NCBI RefSeq assembly: GCF_014190915.1
Contig: NZ_JACHVU010000006.1
Span: 124,001-188,000, forward strand
Source: Mycolicibacterium iranicum
GTDB lineage: Bacteria; Actinomycetota; Actinomycetes; Mycobacteriales; Mycobacteriaceae
DNA: 64,000 nucleotides
Direction of reading: 5' to 3'
In this document: positions 33,682 to 42,607 of the stretch, one piece after another
How positions within the stretch are numbered: the stretch's first letter is position 1
Layout: each line of letters opens with the position of its first letter
Program-made: the position numbers and the translations under genes
The notes under the pieces: generated by a model
What the model was told of the DNA's origin: nothing
Databases searched by the model: none
Seen by the model: the letters and a program-made list of their open reading frames with translations, nothing else

Positions 33682-33700
33682 TACTGTAAGAGTTACAGTA
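33682..33700. promoter_or_regulatory. Perfect TACTGTAA-N3-TTACAGTA operator
   Basis: TACTGTAA-GAG-TTACAGTA, a perfect 8+8 inverted repeat and the best copy of the family. TACAGT at 33694-33699 is also a TANNNT -10 box ending 6 nt before the P450 GTG, so a bound repressor would occupy the promoter. Confidence 0.8.
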
Positions 33701-33705
33701 ACTCT

Positions 33706-34911
33706 GTGGAGACCCCGGTACAGGACGTCTCGATGGAGGATCCCATCGACCTGCGCGACCCCTACCCCATGTTCGCGCGGCGGCGTGAGGAAGGCGGAGT
33801 GTTCCGCGGCTCGGTGATGGACTGGTCGAGAACGCCGGATTCGCTCAAGCCCGAGAACCTTTATGCGGCGGTGTCCTTCGACGCGGTCAACAGGGTGTTC
33901 CGCGACGGCAGGGTGTTCAACTCCGCGATCTACGACGCGACCATCGGACTGTTCATCGGCCCGACGATCCTCGCGATGGAGGGCAGAACGCACTGGGAGC
34001 ACCGCAACCTCGTCTCGGCCGCGTTCAAGACGCGGTCATTGGCGCGCTGGGAGCCCGAGATCGTCCGGCCGGTGGTCGACGAACTGATCGACGAGTTCAT
34101 CGACAACGGCCACGCGGACCTGGTGCGCGATTTCACGTTCGAGTTCCCGACCCGGGTCATCTCGCGCCTGCTCGGACTGCCGCAGGAGGACCTGCCGTGG
34201 TTCCGTCGACGCGCCGTCGAATTAATCAGCTACACCGTCAGATACAAGCGGGCATTCGAGGCGTCCGCTGCGCTCAGGGACTACTTCCTCACTCAGATCG
34301 AGAAGCGCCGCAGCGCACCGACCGACGACATCATCGGCGACCTGGTCTCGGCCGAGATCGACGGCGAGCGGCTCACCGACGAGGCGATCTATTCGTTCCT
34401 CCGGCTCCTGCTGCCCGCTGGCCTGGAGACCACCTACCGCTCCTCGGGGAATCTGCTCTACCTCCTGCTGACCCACCGGGATCAGTTCGACGCAGTAAAC
34501 GCCGACCACGAACTGATCGCGCAGGCCATCGAGGAGGGCCTGCGCTTCGAAACCCCGCTGACCACCGTGCAGCGCTTCGCCGGCGAGGACACCGAGATCG
34601 ACGGGGTGCCCATCCCCGCAGGATCGGTCATCGACGTGTGCATCGGTGCGGCCAACCGCGACGGAGCCCGCTGGGAACGCCCCGAGGAGTTCGACATCTT
34701 CCGAAAGAGGCTGCCGCACCTTTCTTTCGCCGCGGGAGAACACACCTGCATGGGTCTGCACCTGGCGCGCATGGAGACCCGGGTGGCCGTCGAGACGCTA
34801 CTGACCCGCCTGTCGGACATCCGGCTGGTCACCGATGACGACCCGCACATCCACGGCCAACCGTTCCGGTCGCCGACGGCGATCCCGGTCACCTTCACCC
34901 CCGCGGAATAG
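33706..34911 (+). CDS. Cytochrome P450
   Basis: 401-residue P450. Heme motif FAAGEHTCMG gives axial C348; the I-helix has AGLETT, with Glu where most have Asp; EEGLR supplies the ExxR pair. Substrate unknown. The GTG at 33706 is taken as a leaderless start because the operator half-site TACAGT forms a -10 box 6 nt upstream; an ATG at 33733 with an AGGA site is the alternative. It is divergent from an aldehyde dehydrogenase, and hydroxylation followed by alcohol/aldehyde oxidation would fit the pair. Confidence 0.9.
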   Translation: METPVQDVSMEDPIDLRDPYPMFARRREEGGVFRGSVMDWSRTPDSLKPENLYAAVSFDAVNRVFRDGRVFNSAIYDATIGLFIGPTILAMEGRTHWEHRNLVSAAFKTRSLARWEPEIVRPVVDELIDEFIDNGHADLVRDFTFEFPTRVISRLLGLPQEDLPWFRRRAVELISYTVRYKRAFEASAALRDYFLTQIEKRRSAPTDDIIGDLVSAEIDGERLTDEAIYSFLRLLLPAGLETTYRSSGNLLYLLLTHRDQFDAVNADHELIAQAIEEGLRFETPLTTVQRFAGEDTEIDGVPIPAGSVIDVCIGAANRDGARWERPEEFDIFRKRLPHLSFAAGEHTCMGLHLARMETRVAVETLLTRLSDIRLVTDDDPHIHGQPFRSPTAIPVTFTPAE

Positions 34912-34972
34912 CATTCCCGGTCGCGATGGGGCCGGGGCGCACAGCCCTGACCTCTCGCCCGCGGCGTGACGG

Positions 34973-36514
34973 TCAGGCCTTCCGGCGTTCGCGGCGGGCG
35001 ATGGTCTTGGTCTCCAGGTACTGCTGAAAACCCTCGATACCGCACTGGCGGCCGACACCGCTGTTCTTGTAGCCGCCGAACGGGGCGTCGGCGCCGTAGA
35101 ACATGCCGCCGTTGACTCCGAACGACCCGGTCCGGACGCGCCGCGCGATGCTCATCCCCCGCTCGGCCGAACGGGACATCACCGCCCCGGCGAGCCCGAA
35201 TGCGCTGTCGTTGGCCAGCCGCACCGCGTGGTCGTCATCGTCGAACGGCAGCAGCACCAGGACCGGTCCGAAGATCTCGTCCTGGGCGATCGCGGAACTG
35301 TTGTCGACGCCGGTGATCACCGTCGGCGCGACGAAGTGTCCGTCGGCCAGATGCTCGGGCAGGCCCTCGACCGGTCCCCCACCGACGGTGACCTCGGCTC
35401 CGTCGCGACGTGCGCGAGCGATCGCGGCGAGCACCCGCTGCTTCTGCGCGGCACTGATCACCGGACCGACCAGCGTGCCGGGGTAAATCGGATCACCAAC
35501 GGGCACAGACTGATAGGCCGTCGTGATGTCAGCCACGGCCTGGTCGTAGAGGGAGCGGTGGATCAGCATGCGGCTGGTGGCCGCGCACGCCTGCCCGGCA
35601 TGCACGCACACCCCGACCGCGGTCGGGACGATGACGGCGGGGTTGGCGTCGTCGAGCACGATCGCCGCGGACTTGCCGCCGAGCTCGAGGAACATCCGCT
35701 TCATCGAGTCCGCGCCCTGACGCATCAGCAGCTTGCCGACGGCCGTGGACCCGGTGAACGACACCAGGTCCACCCTCGCATCGGTACCCAGCAGACCGGC
35801 GACGTCGTTCGACGGTGTCGTCACGACATTGACCACACCCGGCGGGAAGTCGGTCTTCTCGGCGATGAGCCGACCCAACCGGGTGGCGTTCCACGGGGTG
35901 TGCGGGTCGGGCTTGAGGACGACGGTGTTACCCGCCGCCAGTGCAGGCCCGAGCTTGTTCAGGATGACCTCGATGGGGAAATTCGACGGCGTCACCGCGG
36001 CTACGACACCGACCGCCTCCTTGACGACCGTGCGGATGTTGCGGTCCCCGAACAGCCCACCGCCGTCGAGAACACGCTCCCACTCGAACTCGTCGATGAG
36101 CCGTGTCGGGTAGCGCAGCGATTCGGCCAGCGGCCAGTCCAGTTGCGCGGACTCGGTGGTCATCACCGGGCAACCCACCTCGGCGACGAGTTCGGTTCGC
36201 AGCTCGTCCTTCTCGGCGTCGATGGCGGCCTGCAACTGTTCCAGGCAGCGCTTGCGCAGCACGCGGTTCGTCGACCAGTCGGTCGTGTCGAAGGCGGCGC
36301 GCGCCGCGGCGATCGCGCGGTCCATGTCCTGCGCTTCGGCCGCTGCGGTGTCCCCCAGGACGATGCCGGTGGCGGGACTGAGATTGTCGAATCGTGCGCC
36401 GGACACGGCCTCGACCAGTTCGCCGGCGATGAGCATCCTGCCCTCGGCACGAGCGCCGGCTCGCCTGCCCCAGTCGACGCTGGTCTCGGTACGTTCGGCG
36501 GGGATCGCGCTCAC
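34973..36514 (-). CDS. Aldehyde dehydrogenase
   Basis: 513-residue NAD(P)-dependent aldehyde dehydrogenase with the full catalytic set: N178 (PSNFP), E277 (ELGGKSA) and C310 (HAGQACAATSR). Substrate unknown; it is clearly distinct from the dehydrogenase at 32161. GTG 36514 follows a GGAGG site. It is convergent with the P450 gene (61-bp gap with no clear terminator) and divergent from a CoA-transferase gene across an operator copy at 36547-36565. Confidence 0.92.
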   Translation of the reverse strand: MSAIPAERTETSVDWGRRAGARAEGRMLIAGELVEAVSGARFDNLSPATGIVLGDTAAAEAQDMDRAIAAARAAFDTTDWSTNRVLRKRCLEQLQAAIDAEKDELRTELVAEVGCPVMTTESAQLDWPLAESLRYPTRLIDEFEWERVLDGGGLFGDRNIRTVVKEAVGVVAAVTPSNFPIEVILNKLGPALAAGNTVVLKPDPHTPWNATRLGRLIAEKTDFPPGVVNVVTTPSNDVAGLLGTDARVDLVSFTGSTAVGKLLMRQGADSMKRMFLELGGKSAAIVLDDANPAVIVPTAVGVCVHAGQACAATSRMLIHRSLYDQAVADITTAYQSVPVGDPIYPGTLVGPVISAAQKQRVLAAIARARRDGAEVTVGGGPVEGLPEHLADGHFVAPTVITGVDNSSAIAQDEIFGPVLVLLPFDDDDHAVRLANDSAFGLAGAVMSRSAERGMSIARRVRTGSFGVNGGMFYGADAPFGGYKNSGVGRQCGIEGFQQYLETKTIARRERRKA

Positions 36515-36546
36515 CTAACACCTCCGGCGGCCTGTCTGGGATGACC

Positions 36547-36565
36547 AACGGTAAACATTACAGTA
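36547..36565. promoter_or_regulatory. TACTGTAA-type operator
   Basis: AACGGTAA-ACA-TTACAGTA, 2 mismatches, between the divergent aldehyde dehydrogenase and CaiB-type genes. The right half holds TACAGT, a possible -10 box for the rightward gene. Confidence 0.65.
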
Positions 36566-36627
36566 TTGACGTTCCGCTAAACTTCCCCGGAGTAGCCGTT
36601 CGACGTCGTGGTCAGAAGGGAATGAGC

Positions 36628-37851
36628 GTGATCAAGGTGATGGAGGGCGTCCGGGTCCTCGAGGTTGCACAGTTCACGTTCGTGCCTGCGGCCGGGGCGA
36701 TCCTCGCCGACTGGGGCGCCGACGTCATCAAGGTCGAGCACCCCGTCCGCGGCGACACCCAGCGCGGCTTCATCAACATGGGCGGCTTCCAGCTGGATCC
36801 GAACCGCCACCCGCTGATCGAGCATCCCAACCGCGGCAAGCGCAGCGTCGGGATCGACGTGTCCACACCCGAGGGGCAGGAGGTGCTCTACGAGCTCGCC
36901 AAGACCGCCGACGTCTTCCTGACCAACTACATGCCGCAGGCGCGGCAGAAGAACAAGTTCGACATCGAACACATCCGCGCGGTGAACCCCGACATCATCT
37001 ATGCGCGCGGAAGTGCTTACGGCGACAAGGGACCCGAGCGCCTCGTCGGAGGCTTCGACGGCACAGCGTTCTGGACGCGCAGCGGCGTCGGCCACGCGTT
37101 GACTCCCGAAGAGCTCGGCGGCGCACTGCCACAGGGCATTCCGGCCTTCGGCGACTCGATCGGCGGCATGAACATCGCCGGCGGCATCTCCGCGGCACTG
37201 TTCCACCGGGAACGCACCGGTGAAGCCATCGAGCTCGACGTGTCGCTGCTCAGCACCGCATGGTGGGCCGCAGGCGCCAGCGTGACCCAGGGCATGGAGA
37301 CCGGCGAGACGATGCGCTCACTGATGCCAGGGACGACGACGTCGGTGAACCCGTTCATGGCGAACTACCTGACCTCCGATGGCGGCACCATCAACCTGTG
37401 CATCGTGAGCCCGACCGGGTACATCCGCGACGCGTTCGAGCACCTCGGCCTCGCCGAACTGGCCGACGATCCGCGGTTCTGTGACGTGATGCCGCTGATC
37501 CAGAACGCCGAAGCGGGTGTGCAGCTCATCGCCGAGGCCATCGCCGCCAAGCCGTTCGACTACTGGCGGCAACACCTGAAGACGATGAAGGGTCAGTGGG
37601 CCCCGTTCCAGAGCCTGGTGGACCTGGCCACCGACGAGCAGGCCCTCGCCAACGACATGGTCGCCGAAGTCGAGGCCGGCGACGGCGGCGCACCGTTCAA
37701 GGTGGTCCGCGGGCCGGTGCAGTTCAACCACGAACCGCTGGAGACCACGCGCGCGCCACAGGCTTCCGAGCACACCGAGATCGTGCTGATGGAGCTGGGC
37801 CTGGACTGGGACCGCATCGAGGAGCTCAAGGACAAGGGCGCGATCGCCTAG
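36628..37851 (+). CDS. CaiB/BaiF family (class III) CoA-transferase
   Basis: 407-residue class III CoA-transferase, which moves CoA between carboxylic acids without ATP. Typical parts are the VLEVAQFTFVPAAGAILADW start, ADVIKVEHPVRGD, NRGKRSVGIDV, and GFDGTAFW with the probable catalytic Asp. BaiF-like members act on bile acids and other steroids, but substrate cannot be assigned. GTG 36628 has AGAAGGG 7 nt upstream; ATG 36622 is in frame but too close to that site. Another CaiB family gene lies at the right edge of the window. Confidence 0.9.
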   Translation: MIKVMEGVRVLEVAQFTFVPAAGAILADWGADVIKVEHPVRGDTQRGFINMGGFQLDPNRHPLIEHPNRGKRSVGIDVSTPEGQEVLYELAKTADVFLTNYMPQARQKNKFDIEHIRAVNPDIIYARGSAYGDKGPERLVGGFDGTAFWTRSGVGHALTPEELGGALPQGIPAFGDSIGGMNIAGGISAALFHRERTGEAIELDVSLLSTAWWAAGASVTQGMETGETMRSLMPGTTTSVNPFMANYLTSDGGTINLCIVSPTGYIRDAFEHLGLAELADDPRFCDVMPLIQNAEAGVQLIAEAIAAKPFDYWRQHLKTMKGQWAPFQSLVDLATDEQALANDMVAEVEAGDGGAPFKVVRGPVQFNHEPLETTRAPQASEHTEIVLMELGLDWDRIEELKDKGAIA

Positions 37852-37866
37852 CCCGCCGGGGCCACG

Positions 37867-40050
37867 TCAGACCCTGTCGACGCGGACGGGCACGCCCGTC
37901 AGCCACGCCATGCCGGACAGCGACTCGACATCGTCGGGCTCGCTCGAGGTGAGCAGGTTGACGTTGGTGCCGCCGGCCTTGTTGGCCACCTGCCAACCAC
38001 CGGTTCCCTTGTGGCCCCAGCCGTGCGGCACCGCGATGACCCCGGGCATGATGTCCTTGGTCACCGTGACGGGGACGGTGATCGCCCCGAACGGGGAGCT
38101 GATCTGCACCGTTCCGCCGTCGTCGATGCGGAGTTCGGCGGCGTCGTCGGCGTTCATCAGCCCATGGTGGCCTCGGTCACCGCGCATCAGCAGCGGCGCG
38201 TTGTGCATCCACGAGTTCTCCGAACGAGGTTCGCGCATCCCGATCATGCGCAGCGGATACGCCTGCGGCTTCTCCGGCCTCGACACGCTGGCGATCTCGG
38301 CGGCGATGTCCGCGTGTTCCAGCTGGATCCGGCCGTTCAGATACGAGATCGCCTCCTTGAGGACCCCCGTCCGGAGGTTCGGTGAGATCACCCTGCCGTG
38401 GGCGTGCTCACGGGCCAGCCGGTCGAAAGTGAGCCCACCGCTGCGCAGCCCGTATCTGTCGCCGCCCGCGGCGACCCGGATGATTCCGTCGGCGAACATC
38501 TTCGGGGTGAAGGGTCGGCCGATCTTCCTCAGGGCCCGCCCTGCCGCGGCGAGCGCGCCGAACACCCGCGATTCGCCGGACATCCGGCTCATCAGGTCGC
38601 CGACGATCTCCCACTCCTGACGAGCCTGGCCCACCGGGGCGACGACTGCGTCGGTCGCCTGCCGGAACGGGGTCGCCTGGAACGGCTGGAACGTCAGCGG
38701 GAAATCGTCGCGCTCGTACATCGTCGTCACCGGCAGCACGTAGTCGCAGTGCGACGTCGTCTCGGTCAGGTAGAAGTCCAGCGCTACCGACAGATCCAGG
38801 GCGTCGAGCGCCGACTCGAGCTCGTCGCCGTTGGGCACCGAGAGCACCGGGTTGCCCGCGCTGATGAACATGGCCCGGATCTGGCGCTGTCCGGGCGTGG
38901 TCATCTCCTTGGCCATCAACGCGGCCGGTTCCGAGCCGATGATCGCGCGGAAGCCGCCGATGCGCGAACGCCGGCGCCGGTAGGTGCGGCGCAGCACCGC
39001 GCCCATGCCGATGTTCACCAGCCGCTGCGCGGGCAGGCCCAACCCGCTGATGACCGAGCCGCCGGGCTTGTCGAGGTTGCCGGCGACGAGGTTCACGACG
39101 TCGATCAGGTAGGACGTCAGCGTCCCGTAGCGGCCCACGCACGTCCCGAGCCGCCCGTAGACCGCCGAGCGCGACGTGGCGGCGAGGTCACGCGCCAGAC
39201 CGCGCACGACGTCGGGATCGATCCCGGTGTGCGGTGCCGTCGCCTCGGGGGTGAATGGCGCGACCCGGCTCCGCAGCCAGTCCACTCCGTCGACGACGGG
39301 CGCGATGTCGCGCGTGTGGGCCAGACCCTCGGCGAACATCACCTGCAGCAGCGAGAGCAGCAGCAGCGCGTCGGTGTCGGGCACGATGCCGCACCACTCG
39401 AACTGAGCTGCGGTCTCGGTCTTCCGCGGGTCGATCACCACCACGCGACCACCGCGCTTGACGATGTCGTGCATGCGGTCCTTGATGCGGGGCGCGGTGA
39501 GGAAACTACCGTGCGAGACCACGGGATTGGCGCCCATGACGACGAGCAGGTCCGTGCGGGCGAGGTCCGGGATCGGCACCGACGTCGGCGTTCCGTAGAG
39601 GAGCTGGCTGGCCATCAGGCGGCTGTTGGTGTCCTGCGACGACGCGGTGTAGAAGTGGGTTCCGCGGCCGATTCCCTTGATGAAGCCCATGATCGAGAGC
39701 ACGTGCGCGTAGCTGAACGCTCCCGGGTTTCCCATGTACCAGCCGACGGCGCCCGCGCCGTGGTCACGCAACACCGCGGTCAGGCGGCTCGCGATGTCAG
39801 TCAGCGCCTCCTCCCAAGTCACCGGCTCGAAACCGCCCGGGGTGCGCCGCAGGGGCGAGGTGACACGATCGGGGTCGTTGACGACCTCAGTGAACGCGAT
39901 GCCCTTCTGGCAGGCGAAACCGGCCGACAGCGGATGCTCCCTGTCGGGCCTCAGCGAGACGAGGGTGCCGTCCTCGACGGTGGCGATCATGCCGCACAGC
40001 GGCTCACAGATCCGGCAGAACGTGACCTTGTGCTCGACGTGGTTCGCCAT
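37867..40050 (-). CDS. Molybdopterin oxidoreductase (BisC-like), [4Fe-4S]
   Basis: 727-residue molybdopterin guanine dinucleotide enzyme of the DMSO reductase family. An N-terminal [4Fe-4S] site is given by C12, C15, C19 and C47. The central domain has GWYMGNPGAFSYAH, GANPVVSHGSF and ISAGNPVLSVPN, and the C-terminal cap PHGWGHKGTGGWQVANKAGG. No Tat signal is seen, so it is probably cytoplasmic. The substrate may be an N- or S-oxide, a hydroxylation target or formate; unresolved. ATG 40050 has a GAGG site. It is convergent with the CoA-transferase (15-bp gap) and divergent from the NYN gene. Confidence 0.9.
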   Translation of the reverse strand: MANHVEHKVTFCRICEPLCGMIATVEDGTLVSLRPDREHPLSAGFACQKGIAFTEVVNDPDRVTSPLRRTPGGFEPVTWEEALTDIASRLTAVLRDHGAGAVGWYMGNPGAFSYAHVLSIMGFIKGIGRGTHFYTASSQDTNSRLMASQLLYGTPTSVPIPDLARTDLLVVMGANPVVSHGSFLTAPRIKDRMHDIVKRGGRVVVIDPRKTETAAQFEWCGIVPDTDALLLLSLLQVMFAEGLAHTRDIAPVVDGVDWLRSRVAPFTPEATAPHTGIDPDVVRGLARDLAATSRSAVYGRLGTCVGRYGTLTSYLIDVVNLVAGNLDKPGGSVISGLGLPAQRLVNIGMGAVLRRTYRRRRSRIGGFRAIIGSEPAALMAKEMTTPGQRQIRAMFISAGNPVLSVPNGDELESALDALDLSVALDFYLTETTSHCDYVLPVTTMYERDDFPLTFQPFQATPFRQATDAVVAPVGQARQEWEIVGDLMSRMSGESRVFGALAAAGRALRKIGRPFTPKMFADGIIRVAAGGDRYGLRSGGLTFDRLAREHAHGRVISPNLRTGVLKEAISYLNGRIQLEHADIAAEIASVSRPEKPQAYPLRMIGMREPRSENSWMHNAPLLMRGDRGHHGLMNADDAAELRIDDGGTVQISSPFGAITVPVTVTKDIMPGVIAVPHGWGHKGTGGWQVANKAGGTNVNLLTSSEPDDVESLSGMAWLTGVPVRVDRV

Positions 40051-40080
40051 ATCGTCCTCTTCCGGGCTGTGCTACTTCGA

Positions 40081-40086
40081 TAGTCT
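40081..40086 (+). promoter_or_regulatory. Leaderless -10 box of the NYN-domain gene
   Basis: TAGTCT (TANNNT) ends 7 nt before ATG 40094, with no ribosome-binding site, as expected for a leaderless mRNA. Confidence 0.5.
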
Positions 40087-40093
40087 GCGGCGG

Positions 40094-40468
40094 ATGCGCT
40101 GGATTGTCGACGGAATGAATGTGATCGGCTCACGTCCCGACGGATGGTGGCGCGACCGGCATCGGGCGATGGCCACCCTGGTGGAACGCCTCGAGCGTTG
40201 GGCGGCCGCCGAAGGCGCCGATGTGACAGTGGTTTTCGAGCGCCCGCCGGCACCGCCGATCGAGTCCGCGTCGGTCACCGTCGCCCATGCACCGCTACCA
40301 GCCCCGAACTCCGCCGACGACGAGATCGTCAGGATCATCGCCGCCGATCCTCATCCGGAGCAGATCCGCGTCGCGACCTCGGACCGGACCCTGGCCGAAC
40401 GCGTCCGAGCATCGAACGCGACGGTCTGTCCCGCCGAGCAGTTCCGCGACGTGATCGACCCGCGGTGA
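40094..40468 (+). CDS. NYN/PIN-like domain protein
   Basis: 124-residue protein of the NYN (YacP-like) PIN-domain superfamily, predicted RNA-cleaving. Acidic residues expected for metal binding are D6 (IVDGMNVIGS), the DD in NSADDEIVRII and the D in VATSDRTLAERV. It is short but complete. It starts leaderless behind TAGTCT and ends 3 bp before the convergent P450 gene. A tie to the surrounding catabolic genes is not obvious; it may be a passenger. Confidence 0.82.
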   Translation: MRWIVDGMNVIGSRPDGWWRDRHRAMATLVERLERWAAAEGADVTVVFERPPAPPIESASVTVAHAPLPAPNSADDEIVRIIAADPHPEQIRVATSDRTLAERVRASNATVCPAEQFRDVIDPR

Positions 40469-40471
40469 GCG

Positions 40472-41695
40472 TCACCGCAGAATCCGCACCGGGACGTGGG
40501 ACCAGCCCGCGACGTTCTGCATGCTGACCCGCCGGCATCCGTCCCACCGCACCTCGTAGCGCGGCATGAGGTCCAGGAGCCTGTCGAGGGCGATGGCGCT
40601 CTCCAGCCGGGCCAGCGCCGCACCGAGACAGCTGTGGATGCCGTACCCGAACGCCAGGTTCTGCGCCTCGGAACGATCGCGGTGGATGTCGAACACGTCG
40701 GGCGCCGTCCAGGCGTCGGGATCGCGATTGGCCGAGGCGCCCAGGAGGAACACCGGCGCGCCGGCCGGGATCGTCACCCCGTGCACCGTGACGTCGGCTC
40801 GGGACCTGCGGACGTTGTATTGCACGGGAGCGTCGTAGCGCAGGAGCTCTTCGATCGCGACACCGATTCTGCTTCGGTCGGCGACCAGCTCCCGCCACTG
40901 CTCCGGGTGGCGCGCGAATGTGACAGCGGCACTGCCGATCAGCTTCGTCACCGTTTCGGCTCCTGCCCCGCCCAGCAGGGTGGCGAAGCCGGCGATCTCG
41001 GAGTCCCGCAGCCGGTCGACCGTGCCGTCCTCGCGTTCGACCTGCGCGGCGATCAGCGCGCTGATCATGTCCTCGCGTGGCTTCTCGCGGCGCTCCTGGA
41101 TCAACTGGTAGTACATCAGCCACATCTCGGCCATCGCCTGCATTCCGGCTTCCGACATGTCGATCTGCCCCGGCTCACGGTGCAGTGACTCGTCGATCCA
41201 CACGCGCACCTGCTGGCGCAGCTCTTCCGGGACGCCGAGCATCTGACTGATGACCTCGACCGGGAAATACACGGAGAAGTCCTGAACGACATCGAATTCC
41301 GAGCAGTCCCCGTCGCCGACGGCCGCCGCGAGGAAACGCTCGACGGTGTCGGTCACCATGGCGCGCAATGCTTCGATCGCGCGCGGGGTGAAGACCTTGT
41401 TGACCAGGCTGCGCATCGCGCGGTGCTCCGGCGGGTCGATCGAGATGATCATCTTGGCCGGAACCTTCTCACCTCTGCGGACCATGCCGAGGTCCACGCC
41501 GTAGGCCGACGAGAACGTGGCGAAATCCCTGAGCCCGGCCGCGACGTCGGCGTGCCTGCTCAGCGCGTAGAAGTCGTAGGTCTCGTTGTAGTACACGGGC
41601 GCCTCGGCACGCAGCCGCGGATAGCAGGCGTGCGGGTCCTCATAGAAGTCCGCCGAGAACGGATCGAAGTGCACACCTGCGCCGAGGACGGGCAC
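40472..41695 (-). CDS. Cytochrome P450
   Basis: 407-residue P450. Heme motif FGYGIHSCLG gives C356; the I-helix reads GGAGAETV, with Glu in place of Asp; ExxR is EELLR. Substrate unknown. GTG 41695 is preferred because AGGAGG lies 5-6 nt upstream; GTG 41701 would overlap it. It is divergent from a thioesterase-like gene across an 89-bp region with two palindromic elements (41703-41747). Confidence 0.91.
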   Translation of the reverse strand: MPVLGAGVHFDPFSADFYEDPHACYPRLRAEAPVYYNETYDFYALSRHADVAAGLRDFATFSSAYGVDLGMVRRGEKVPAKMIISIDPPEHRAMRSLVNKVFTPRAIEALRAMVTDTVERFLAAAVGDGDCSEFDVVQDFSVYFPVEVISQMLGVPEELRQQVRVWIDESLHREPGQIDMSEAGMQAMAEMWLMYYQLIQERREKPREDMISALIAAQVEREDGTVDRLRDSEIAGFATLLGGAGAETVTKLIGSAAVTFARHPEQWRELVADRSRIGVAIEELLRYDAPVQYNVRRSRADVTVHGVTIPAGAPVFLLGASANRDPDAWTAPDVFDIHRDRSEAQNLAFGYGIHSCLGAALARLESAIALDRLLDLMPRYEVRWDGCRRVSMQNVAGWSHVPVRILR

Positions 41696-41702
41696 GACCA
41701 CC

Positions 41703-41747
41703 TCCTGTAAGCCATCCGGTTGTGCTTTCGATAAGGGTCACCCTATC
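41703..41747. promoter_or_regulatory. Two operator-like elements in a divergent promoter
   Basis: TCCTGTAA-GCC-ATCCGGTT (41703-41721) is a weak copy of the TACTGTAA operator, 5 mismatches. AGGGT-C-ACCCT at 41734-41744, flanked by GAT and ATC, is a separate palindrome. The right end includes TATCCT, a -10 candidate for the rightward gene. Confidence 0.4.
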
Positions 41748-41784
41748 CTGCTGATGGCCACCGCGGCACAGGACAGGACGGGAT

Positions 41785-42594
41785 GTGACCGACGCCTACT
41801 ACGAGCTCGTCGACGGCGACGACCCCCGCGGGGAACGCTTCACGGCCTCCGAGCACGTCATCAGCACGTGGGGATCGTCGATGCAGAACGCCGCCCCGGT
41901 GTCGGCGCTTCTGGTCCGGGCCATCGAGGGGTGCGCACCGCGCGACGATGCCCGCCTCAGCCGCGTCGTGGTCGATCTTCTCGGACCGGTTCCCGTGACC
42001 GAGGAGCTGTGGGTGCAGGCGCGAGTCGAGCGGCCGGGCAGGCAGATCGAATTGCTCAGCGCCGAGATGACCGCGCCCGGGCCCGACGGGTCGCCCAGGC
42101 GGGTCGCGACGGCGTCGGCGTGGCGGTTCCAGCGGGCGGCGACCGCGTCGCTGCCCGACGGTCCGGTCGAGCCGATGCGACCGGTCACAGAAGGCGTCCG
42201 GCGGCTTCACGACGACGGCAGTGACCGCACCTACATCCAGAGCCTGGACTGGCGATGGCTCAACGACATCCTGCACAGCGTGCGGGCCGAGTGCTGGGCC
42301 ATGCCGCTGGTCGATCTGGTGGCCGGCGAGTCGCTGACGCCCGCGCAGCGTCTGTTCACGGTCGCCGACATCGCCAACGGGATGGGCAGCCGGCTGGACC
42401 CGAGCCGATACACGTTCCTCAACACCGACCTCGCGGTCCACATCCACCGCATGCCCGCCGGCGACTGGATCGGGGTCCGGTCCGAAAACCATTACGGCGC
42501 CGACGGAGTCGGGGTGTCCCGAGGAATGCTGTTCGACGAGGACGGCCCTGTGGCAGCCATTCAGCAGGCGCAGCTGGTGCGTCTACGAGCCTGA
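41785..42594 (+). CDS. Thioesterase-like (hot-dog fold) protein
   Basis: 269-residue protein with two hot-dog-type halves as in TesB-like/acyl-CoA thioesterase family proteins: PVPVTEELWVQARVERPGRQIELLSAEM in the first, and LTPAQRLFTVADIANGMGSRLDP with FLNTDLAVHIHRMP in the second. It probably hydrolyses or binds acyl-CoAs; catalytic residues are not certain. The GTG at 41785 follows GGACGGGAT. The thiolase-like gene follows after 13 bp, so both form one operon. Confidence 0.75.
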   Translation: MTDAYYELVDGDDPRGERFTASEHVISTWGSSMQNAAPVSALLVRAIEGCAPRDDARLSRVVVDLLGPVPVTEELWVQARVERPGRQIELLSAEMTAPGPDGSPRRVATASAWRFQRAATASLPDGPVEPMRPVTEGVRRLHDDGSDRTYIQSLDWRWLNDILHSVRAECWAMPLVDLVAGESLTPAQRLFTVADIANGMGSRLDPSRYTFLNTDLAVHIHRMPAGDWIGVRSENHYGADGVGVSRGMLFDEDGPVAAIQQAQLVRLRA

Positions 42595-42607
42595 AAGGAA
42601 ACCTTCC

